From the NCBI RefSeq assembly GCF_010820555.1, contig NZ_JAAIKD010000007.1:57689-121688 (forward strand): a stretch of 64,000 bases of DNA, written 5' to 3'. A program made the position numbers and the translations under genes. Below, piece by piece: positions 9,135-15,192 of the stretch. Position 1 is the stretch's first letter, and every line of letters begins with the position of its first letter. Source of the stretch: Psychroflexus aurantiacus. Lineage in GTDB: Bacteria > Bacteroidota > Bacteroidia > Flavobacteriales > Flavobacteriaceae. The notes beneath the pieces are model-generated. The model was not told the DNA's origin and made no database searches. It saw nothing but the letters and a program-made list of their open reading frames with translations.

Positions 9135-9635
9135 ATGACGCAGGACGTAGACATAGATACTGAGTTACATGAGATTCTGAAGTCGGTTCCCGATCCTGAG
9201 ATTCCTGTGTTGTCTATTATCGATTTAGGCGTTGTCCGTTCTGCAAAAGTACTGCCCAATAAAGAGGTTAAAGTTGAAATTACCCCTACTTACAGCGGCT
9301 GTCCGGCTATGGATGTCATCGGCGACGATATCAAAACCGAGCTCTCAAAACACGGCTATATCCCAGAGGTAAAACTCATTTTATCTCCTGCATGGACGAC
9401 AGACTGGATGACCGATGAAGGCAAAAAAGCCCTCAAAGACTACGGCATTGCTCCACCCATGGATGCGACGTCAGACAAAGACGCCCTGCTCGGTAACAAG
9501 CGGGTCATTCCTTGTCCGCAATGTGAATCCAAAAATACAAGACTCGTAAGTCAGTTTGCTTCCACGGCCTGCAAGGCGATGTTCAAATGCGAGGACTGCG
9601 AAGAAACCTTCGATTATTTTAAATGTCTTATCTAA
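9135..9635 (+). CDS. paaD: Phenylacetate degradation protein PaaD (MIP18/DUF59 family, Fe-S assembly)
   Basis: 166 residues. The N-terminal DUF59 domain shows SVPDPEIPVLSIIDLGVV and a conserved Cys in YSGCPAMDVIG. The C-terminal 45 residues carry a four-Cys zinc or Fe-S motif (CPQCES ... CEDC, about 128-162), as in proteobacterial PaaD. It is thought to help assemble the 2Fe-2S centre of PaaE. It closes the epoxidase block paaEABCD. Confidence 0.94.
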   Translation: MTQDVDIDTELHEILKSVPDPEIPVLSIIDLGVVRSAKVLPNKEVKVEITPTYSGCPAMDVIGDDIKTELSKHGYIPEVKLILSPAWTTDWMTDEGKKALKDYGIAPPMDATSDKDALLGNKRVIPCPQCESKNTRLVSQFASTACKAMFKCEDCEETFDYFKCLI

Positions 9636-9922
9636 GTTTGCTTTGGCGGTTACTCCCCAAAGCCTTGGGGTGTCAGGCCTGCCTTTCCAAGGAACGCAGG
9701 CAGGCTTTCGGCAGTCGCTTTCTTTCGCATGCTATGGCAGCGGAAAAAAAGCCCCTACTCATGCCTCAATCCCTAACCGAGGCTTACTCCAGGTTTTCGC
9801 TTTTCAGAAGTTTCGATAAAGCTGACTTCAGTGAATCAAAGCTGAGTCAACCTCATTTCAAACAGGTTTTACAACCTAATTTCGTAACTTTTCAGCTTAA
9901 AAATCACTAATAATATAAATCT
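9636..9922. repeat. Intergenic region with palindromic repeat R3
   Basis: 287 bases without a credible gene. It contains CCCCAAAGCCTTGGGG (9655-9670), the imperfect version of the palindrome found at 5555, and an inverted pair GCCTGCCTTTCC / ACGCAGGCAGGC around 9678-9704. Open frames crossing it have no family resemblance and consist of the repeat itself. Confidence 0.6.
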
Positions 9923-10705
9923 ATGGATTCCAGTATATTACTCACAGTTCAAAATCAAGTTGCTTACATCAGGTTTAATAGACCCAATAAATTCAACAGT
10001 TTTAACCGGGAAATGGCATTTGCTTTGCAAAAGAACATCGATGATTGCATCCGAAATGAAGAGGTAAGAGCCATCGTTTTAACTGGTGAAGGAAAAGCTT
10101 TTTGTGCGGGTCAGGATATTCAGGAAATTACAGATCCGGAGCAACATCCGGGCTTTAAGCAAATCTTAGAGGATCATTACAATCCCATCATTACTAGAAT
10201 TCGAAATATTGAAAAACCGGTCATCGCCGCTGTCAATGGTGTTGCCGCAGGTGCAGGAGCCAACATCGCTCTGGCTTGCGATATCGTTGTTGCCAGCGAA
10301 CAGGCCAGTTTTATTCAGGCTTTTTCCAAAATCGGACTCATACCCGATTCGGCTGGAACTTTCTTCCTGCCCAGACTTATCGGTTTTCAAAGAGCCTCTG
10401 CTTTAGCTATGCTTGGGGATAAAGTGGATGCGGTGGAAGCAGAACGCATGGGGATGATTTACAAATATTACTCTCCGGAATCGTTTCAGGAAGAAGTAGA
10501 GCAGCTGGCTGAAAGACTCGCCAAAATGCCAACCAAAGCTTTGGCCTATACTAAAAAAGCACTGAACAAGTCTTTCAATAATTCACTTGAAGATCAACTC
10601 ACTCTTGAATCTGAATACCAAATCGCCGCCGCCTCTACCGAGGATTACGAAGAAGGTGTTGCTGCGTTTATGGAGAAGAGAGAGGCGAAGTTTAAAGGAA
10701 AATAG
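9923..10705 (+). CDS. paaG: 2-(1,2-epoxy-1,2-dihydrophenyl)acetyl-CoA isomerase PaaG
   Basis: 260 residues, crotonase fold. Oxyanion-hole segments FCAGQDIQEI (about 55-64) and GVAAGAGANIALACDIVVA (about 107-125), followed by IGLIPDSAGTFFLPRL. The Asp in IPDSAG is the residue expected of PaaG rather than of ordinary enoyl-CoA hydratases, which have Glu there. PaaG converts the ring epoxide to oxepin-CoA, the substrate of PaaZ. A second crotonase (18661) is the likely PaaF. Confidence 0.9.
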   Translation: MDSSILLTVQNQVAYIRFNRPNKFNSFNREMAFALQKNIDDCIRNEEVRAIVLTGEGKAFCAGQDIQEITDPEQHPGFKQILEDHYNPIITRIRNIEKPVIAAVNGVAAGAGANIALACDIVVASEQASFIQAFSKIGLIPDSAGTFFLPRLIGFQRASALAMLGDKVDAVEAERMGMIYKYYSPESFQEEVEQLAERLAKMPTKALAYTKKALNKSFNNSLEDQLTLESEYQIAAASTEDYEEGVAAFMEKREAKFKGK

Positions 10706-10710
10706 AGTAA

Positions 10711-10737
10711 CGATTTGAGAATCAAGATTGAAAATTG
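10711..10737 (+). repeat. Left word-repeat arm flanking S23 ORF no. 1
   Basis: CGATTTGAGAATCAAGATTG... (27 bases) precedes the S23-type ORF at 10786. The reverse complement of 11061-11096 contains similar words (CGATTT then ATTAGATTAAGGATTG), so the two spacers form a loose inverted repeat around the ORF. The match is imperfect and gapped. Confidence 0.4.
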
Positions 10738-10785
10738 CTGAGTTTTTAACACTCCGTAATCAAGTTAAATATAAATCTTTGAAAT

Positions 10786-11058
10786 ATGAAACCAGTTGAA
10801 TTAGAAGATAGACTGATCCAATCTTCAATCCATGCTATTTTATTTTGTAAAACCGTCGAGAATAATTTTGAAGGAGATTATCTGACCAAACAGTTAATAA
10901 GGTCAGCTAGTTCTTCTACCTTGAATTATGGTGAAGCAAGAAGCGCTGAGTCAACACGATATTTTTTGCACAAAATGAAAATTTATTTAAAGGAATTACG
11001 AGAAAGTATGATTAATATAAAAACTTCTACTGCAAAACTCAATATCAAATTAAAATAA
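10786..11058 (+). CDS. Four-helix-bundle (S23/23S rRNA intervening-sequence) protein, shortened
   Basis: 90 residues. The N-terminal LEDRLIQSSIHAILFCKTVE and the diagnostic RSASSSTLNYGEARSAESTR plus HKMKIYLKELRES are those of four-helix-bundle proteins, which are normally about 115-125 residues. The tail NIKTSTAKLN looks like the usual C-terminus, so about 30 internal residues may be deleted. Homologues occur inside intervening sequences of 23S rRNA; their function is unknown. It lies between paaG and paaH, in line with the operon, and is one of four such ORFs in the cluster. It may be non-functional. Confidence 0.75.
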   Translation: MKPVELEDRLIQSSIHAILFCKTVENNFEGDYLTKQLIRSASSSTLNYGEARSAESTRYFLHKMKIYLKELRESMINIKTSTAKLNIKLK

Positions 11059-11060
11059 AT

Positions 11061-11096
11061 CAACAATCCTTAATCTAATAAATCGTAAATCACAAT
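11061..11096 (+). repeat. Right word-repeat arm flanking S23 ORF no. 1
   Basis: The spacer between S23 ORF no. 1 and paaH consists of repeated words (AATCCTTAATC, AAATCGTAAATC). Its reverse complement resembles the left arm at 10711. It reaches the paaH start codon. Confidence 0.4.
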
Positions 11097-12269
11097 ATGA
11101 AAGTAGCAATTATAGGAAGCGGAACCATGGGGAGCGGCATTGCACAGGTAGCAGCGACGGCGGGTTGCCAGGTCCAGCTTTACGATACCAAACGAGAAGT
11201 TTTGGAGCAGGCTAAACAGGCTCTGGAAAAAATTCTCAACCGGTTGATTGAAAAAGGCCGTATGGATGAAGCTGAAAAAACCAGGATTCAGTCCAATATT
11301 TCATATGAGGATACTTTAAAATCCCTTGCTAAAGCTGACTTGACCATCGAAGCGATTATTGAACATCTGGAGATCAAGCAGAAGGTGTTTAAGGAGTTGG
11401 AAAGTTACCAGAGCAAAGAGGCTATCATCGCCACTAATACGTCGTCCTTATCTATTGCTTCTATCGCTTCGGTTCTGGCACATCCAGAGCGCTGTATTGG
11501 AGTTCATTTTTTTAATCCGGCTCCACTGATGCCCTTGGTAGAAATTGTACCTGCAGTACAAACGTCTCAGGAGGTTTTTGATAAAGTATTTTCAACGATT
11601 CAGGACTGGAAAAAAGTCCCCGTAAAAGCTCAAGATACACCAGGGTTTATCGTGAATCGCGTTGCCCGACCGTTTTATGGAGAAGCGCTTAGGATTTACG
11701 AAGAACGCTATGCCGGGGTGCCCGAAGGTGAAGCAGGTTTTGCAACGATTGACTGGGCTATGAAAGCATTTGGAGGTTTTAAAATGGGACCTTTTCAGTT
11801 GATGGATTTCATTGGAAACGATGTCAATTATACCGTGACCGAAACCGTTTTTAAAGCCTTTTACTTCGATCCGCGATACAAACCTTCTTTCACTCAGAAA
11901 CGCTTTGCGGAAGCAGGTTACCTGGGACGAAAGTCCGGAAGGGGATTTTACAATTATAGCGAAGATGCTCAAAAAGCAGCTCCTGTAAAAGACCGGGAAA
12001 TGGGGCAGAAGATTTTTGATCGTGTATTGGTTATGCTTATCAATGAGGCAGCAGATGCTTTATTCTTAAACATTGCCACAGCCAAAGACATTGATCTGGC
12101 GATGACCAAAGGGGTGAATTATCCCAAAGGGCTTTTGACTTGGGCCAATGAAAAGGGAATAACTTGGTGCGTTGAACGACTTGATCATCTTTATGATATC
12201 TATAGAGAAGACAGGTACCGATGTAGTCCTTTGTTGAGGAAGATGAAAGAAAAAGGGGATAGGTTTTAG
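11097..12269 (+). CDS. paaH: 3-hydroxyacyl-CoA dehydrogenase PaaH
   Basis: 390 residues. N-terminal Rossmann domain with GSGTMGSGIAQVAA (about 7-20), SNISYEDTL and NTSSLSIASIAS, then the dehydrogenase C-terminal domain with DTPGFIVNRVARPFY. It oxidises 3-hydroxyadipyl-CoA to 3-oxoadipyl-CoA with NAD+. It is longer than single-domain HBDH (about 280) because part of a second C-terminal repeat is present (LVMLINEAADAL onward), but shorter than E. coli PaaH (475). It follows paaG with an S23 ORF between them. Confidence 0.92.
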   Translation: MKVAIIGSGTMGSGIAQVAATAGCQVQLYDTKREVLEQAKQALEKILNRLIEKGRMDEAEKTRIQSNISYEDTLKSLAKADLTIEAIIEHLEIKQKVFKELESYQSKEAIIATNTSSLSIASIASVLAHPERCIGVHFFNPAPLMPLVEIVPAVQTSQEVFDKVFSTIQDWKKVPVKAQDTPGFIVNRVARPFYGEALRIYEERYAGVPEGEAGFATIDWAMKAFGGFKMGPFQLMDFIGNDVNYTVTETVFKAFYFDPRYKPSFTQKRFAEAGYLGRKSGRGFYNYSEDAQKAAPVKDREMGQKIFDRVLVMLINEAADALFLNIATAKDIDLAMTKGVNYPKGLLTWANEKGITWCVERLDHLYDIYREDRYRCSPLLRKMKEKGDRF

Positions 12270-12273
12270 GTGG

Positions 12274-12292
12274 TAGGAATTAGGTTCTAGGA
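12274..12292 (+). repeat. Left inverted-repeat arm of S23 insertion no. 2
   Basis: TAGGAATTAGGTTCTAGGA matches the reverse complement of 12712-12730 at 16 of 19 positions. The pair encloses the frameshifted S23 ORF at 12308. The arm is made of a word (TAGG A/T ATTAGG) repeated with variation and begins right at the paaH stop codon. Confidence 0.65.
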
Positions 12293-12307
12293 AATAGTAA
12301 TATAAAC

Positions 12308-12687
12308 ATGAAGTCTAAGTATCATTTTAAATTTGAGGATTTAAAAGTCTATCAAAAAGCGATGGAATTTGGTGAAGCTGTACATCAACAAACAAAATGT
12401 TTCCCAAAAGAAAAACAATTTGGATTGACTTCCCAATTTAGAAGAGCCAGTGATTCGATAGCTTTAAATATCACGGAAGGTTCAGCTGGAACAGATAAAC
12501 CGTTTAATAATTATCTTGAAATGCTTATCATAGCTTACAAGAATATGTGTCTTGCAGTACAAAAGCTTTTCAAAGAAACTACATTAGTCAAGAGATTAAT
12601 GAAGCAAATCGAGAATACTTAGTTGAGTTGGCTAAAATGATTAGCAGCTTAGGTGCTTCAATTTCTAAAAGAATAAGAAACAAATAA
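12308..12687 (+). pseudogene. Four-helix-bundle (S23) ORF, frameshifted
   Basis: The first 71 codons (FEDLKVYQKAMEFGEAV, then FGLTSQFRRASDSIALNITE) are a normal S23-family N-terminus. Near 12521 the reading frame changes. Reading from 12523 in the next frame gives the rest of the family pattern (AYHSLQEYVSCSTKAF, then EINEANREYLVELAKMISSL) to a stop at 12685-12687. Left unshifted, the frame stops at 12622 with an unrelated tail. A single base loss, or a sequencing error, explains this. Repaired, it would be about 126 residues, normal for the family. It lies between paaH and paaI. Confidence 0.85.
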
Positions 12688-12711
12688 ATGACCTAAAACT
12701 TACACTCTATG

Positions 12712-12730
12712 TGCTACAACCTAATACCTA
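12712..12730 (+). repeat. Right inverted-repeat arm of S23 insertion no. 2
   Basis: TGCTACAACCTAATACCTA pairs with 12274-12292 (16 of 19). It precedes the preferred paaI start by 5 bases; the upstream ATG at 12709 would translate this repeat. Confidence 0.65.
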
Positions 12731-12735
12731 AAAAG

Positions 12736-13125
12736 ATGCTCTCCCAAGACCCCTTCAGTACCTGGCTGGGAATTGAAATCCTGGAGGTGAGTTTAGGGAG
12801 ATGCAAAGTGGGCTTGAAGATACGCCCGGAGATGCTCAATTCCATGCAAAAGGCGCATGGCGGCATCACCTATGCTTTGGCAGACACCGCTTTTGGCTTT
12901 GCGGCTAATACCTTTGGTAAATATGCGGTTTCGATAGAAACCTCCATCAATCATATCGAAGCCTTACATGTTGATGATTACATAACCGCAGAATCCAAGG
13001 TTGAGGTCACCAAAAACAGACTGGGTTTCCATTATGTAGAAGTAAAAAATGAAGAAGAAATTGTTGCCCTTTTTAAGGGTGTAGTGTTTAGGACTTCTAA
13101 AGCATGGGAACTAAATGATAATTAA
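12736..13125 (+). CDS. paaI: Phenylacetyl-CoA-type thioesterase PaaI
   Basis: Hotdog-fold thioesterase, 129 residues from ATG at 12736. This start is preferred to ATG 12709 because the nine extra residues are encoded by the S23-flanking repeat and MLSQDPFSTWLGIEI is the usual family N-terminus. The catalytic block is AHGGITYALADTAFG. PaaI hydrolyses CoA esters that would otherwise stall the pathway, returning free CoA. It sits in the expected H-I-J order. Confidence 0.9.
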   Translation: MLSQDPFSTWLGIEILEVSLGRCKVGLKIRPEMLNSMQKAHGGITYALADTAFGFAANTFGKYAVSIETSINHIEALHVDDYITAESKVEVTKNRLGFHYVEVKNEEEIVALFKGVVFRTSKAWELNDN

Positions 13126-13166
13126 ATTTTATAAATTGAAAACGAATTTGCGTTAAGGATTGTAGT

Positions 13167-13210
13167 GGAAAGCCCGCAGTCCCCAATACTTTGGGGAGGA
13201 GGACTTGAAA
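13167..13210. repeat. Palindromic intergenic repeat, copy R2
   Basis: GGAAAGCCCG (13167), the imperfect palindrome CCCCAATACTTTGGGG (13181-13196) and GGACTTGAAA (13201-13210), in the same order and orientation as copy R1 at 5542-5583. It lies in the paaI-paaJ spacer. Confidence 0.75.
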
Positions 13211-13254
13211 CAAAAAGCCTGTAAACGCCCAAGATAAATAACAAAAAACGACAT

Positions 13255-14457
13255 ATGGACGCCTATATAATTGACGGGATACGAACACCGATTGGTAACT
13301 ACAAAGGTACGCTTTCGCCTGTGAGAGCAGATGATTTGGGAGCTCTGGTTATCAAAGAACTACTGAACAGAAATCCTTCCATACCCAAAGAAGCCTTTGA
13401 CGATGTGATCCTGGGCTGCGCCAATCAGGCCGGGGAAGACAACCGAAACGTAGCCAGAATGTGCTCGCTTTTGGCAGGAATGCCCCATTCGGTACCTGGC
13501 GAAACCGTGAATCGATTATGCAGCAGCGGACTTTCTGCAATCATTCACGCCAACCGAGCGATAAAGGCAGTGGACGGCGATTTGTTCATCGCTGGTGGAG
13601 TTGAGCACATGACACGTGGACCTTATGCGATTGCGAAACCCTCTTCGGCTTACGGGAATGATGCCAAAATGTACGATACGAGTTTCGGATGGCGATTTAT
13701 AAACCCCAAAATGGATGAGATGTACGGCACCGACGGCATGGGGGTGACGGCAGAAAACCTGGTCGACATTCATAAAATTTCGCGTGAAGATCAGGATGCA
13801 TTCGCCTATCACTCGCAAATGAAAGCCAGTAAGGCTCAGGAAAATGGACGCCTGTCTAAAGAAATTATCGCTGTACATATTCCAAGACGCAAGCAGGAGG
13901 ATCTGGTTTTTGCCCAGGATGAGTTTGTAAAACCTCAAACCAAACTGGATGTCTTAGGTAAACTGAGACCAGCCTTTAGGAAGGAGGGAAGCGTAACTGC
14001 CGGGAATTCCTCAGGACTAAACGATGGCGCAGCAGCTACCATTGTAGCCTCACAAAAGTCCATTGATGCGTATAAGTTGAAGCCCATGGCGAGGATTTTA
14101 AGTTCTGCTGTTGTGGGTGTAGAACCAAGAATTATGGGTATCGGACCAGTGGAAGCTTCCAATAAAGCTTTGGCAAAAGCAGGTCTAAAAATGGAAGATA
14201 TGGATATCATCGAGCTGAATGAAGCTTTTGCAGCTCAATCTTTAGCCTGTATCAGGGCCTGGGGATTGAAAGATGATGACCCGCGAATAAATCCGAATGG
14301 CGGTGCGATTGCGATTGGTCACCCGCTGGGTGTAACCGGAACCCGGCTAGCACATACGGCAGCACTTCAGCTTCAGCTAACCAATAAAAAATATGCTTTA
14401 ATTACCATGTGTGTTGGTGTTGGACAGGGTTACGCTGCTGTGATTGAAAGCGTCTAA
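13255..14457 (+). CDS. paaJ: 3-oxoadipyl-CoA thiolase
   Basis: 400 residues, full length for the thiolase family. Nucleophilic Cys in NRLCSSGLSAI (Cys89), NEAFAAQSLAC, the His motif NGGAIAIGHPLGVTGTR and the second Cys in CVGVGQG. It splits 3-oxoadipyl-CoA into succinyl-CoA and acetyl-CoA, the last paa step. The operon context favours PaaJ; PcaF of the beta-ketoadipate pathway has the same chemistry and cannot be excluded by sequence alone. Confidence 0.93.
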   Translation: MDAYIIDGIRTPIGNYKGTLSPVRADDLGALVIKELLNRNPSIPKEAFDDVILGCANQAGEDNRNVARMCSLLAGMPHSVPGETVNRLCSSGLSAIIHANRAIKAVDGDLFIAGGVEHMTRGPYAIAKPSSAYGNDAKMYDTSFGWRFINPKMDEMYGTDGMGVTAENLVDIHKISREDQDAFAYHSQMKASKAQENGRLSKEIIAVHIPRRKQEDLVFAQDEFVKPQTKLDVLGKLRPAFRKEGSVTAGNSSGLNDGAAATIVASQKSIDAYKLKPMARILSSAVVGVEPRIMGIGPVEASNKALAKAGLKMEDMDIIELNEAFAAQSLACIRAWGLKDDDPRINPNGGAIAIGHPLGVTGTRLAHTAALQLQLTNKKYALITMCVGVGQGYAAVIESV

Positions 14458-14601
14458 GTATGAGGAGTAATCGAAGTCCCGAGAGCATTTGCGATTCGGG
14501 ATGCGGACTGTGATTGAGAATGTGAGTTAAATTAGTTTTTTGTATTTATGTTTTATAAATATGATATATAAATAATAATTATATTCGATAAAACTATAAT
14601 C

Positions 14602-14847
14602 ATGACGACATTTACATCTTCACTACCAGATGATTTGTTAGATAAGCTAGCTAAAGCTTCTTCTAATTTGAAAATGCCTAAAAATAAAATTATAGAAAGA
14701 GCATTGAATGTTTATTTGGAGCAACTCGATAGGGCAGCTTATGAAAAATCCTACAAAAGGATGGCTAATGATCCAGATATGATTGCGATGGCTGAAGAAG
14801 GCATGGCTGAATATTTAGAGCTATTAAAGGAATTTGATAAAGAATGA
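14602..14847 (+). CDS. CopG-like ribbon-helix-helix antitoxin
   Basis: 81 residues. The N-terminus (FTSSLPDDLLDKLAKASSNL, then KNKIIERALNVYL) fits a ribbon-helix-helix DNA-binding protein; the acidic C-terminus fits toxin binding. The stop overlaps the next start by 4 bases (ATGA), the usual coupling in a toxin-antitoxin operon. It should neutralise the PemK-like toxin and repress the pair. The upstream 144 bases are AT-rich, so a private promoter is likely within the paa cluster. Confidence 0.85.
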   Translation: MTTFTSSLPDDLLDKLAKASSNLKMPKNKIIERALNVYLEQLDRAAYEKSYKRMANDPDMIAMAEEGMAEYLELLKEFDKE

Positions 14848-15176
14848 AAAAAGGAGAAATTTGGGAGGTTTTTATTGATCCTACTCTCGAGAGTGAACAA
14901 AGTGGACGGCGCCCTGCGGTAGTTATTTCTGGAAATTTGGCTAATAAACATTTGAATACCGTGATAGTTTGTCCTTTAACCTCCAAACTTAAGAATTATC
15001 ATGGCAATCTTATTGTAGATCCAAACGGGCGTAACGGATTGAAAAGAAAATCTGAGGTAATGTCCGTACATGTAAGATCTATTTCTAAAGAAAGGTTCAA
15101 GAAAAAGCTAGGTCATTTTAATGTTTCTGAAATGGGCGTGGTAATCGAAAATCTTGAAAAAATCATTAAATATTGA
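14844..15176 (+). CDS. PemK/MazF-family mRNA interferase toxin
   Basis: 110 residues with KKGEIWEVFIDPTLESEQSG, RRPAVVISGN, VIVCPLTSKLKNYHGN and VMSVHVRSISKERF, matching the PemK/MazF fold. Such toxins cut mRNA at short sequences. It overlaps the antitoxin start by 4 bases and ends 16 bases before the preferred paaZ start. The pair separates paaJ from paaZ, so it was probably inserted into the operon. Confidence 0.9.
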   Translation: MKKGEIWEVFIDPTLESEQSGRRPAVVISGNLANKHLNTVIVCPLTSKLKNYHGNLIVDPNGRNGLKRKSEVMSVHVRSISKERFKKKLGHFNVSEMGVVIENLEKIIKY

Positions 15177-15192
15177 TTATAAAATACTAAAT

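Noticed and set aside
9556..9910. Two open frames of 87 and 95 codons between paaD and paaG
   Set aside because: They cross the palindromic repeat, overlap each other in different frames, and have no family resemblance.
12308..12622. The S23 ORF as a genuine 104-residue protein
   Set aside because: The conserved C-terminal pattern continues in another frame, so the short frame is the product of a frameshift.
12709..12735. ATG 12709 as the paaI start
   Set aside because: The nine added residues are encoded by the S23-flanking repeat; the family N-terminus starts at 12736.
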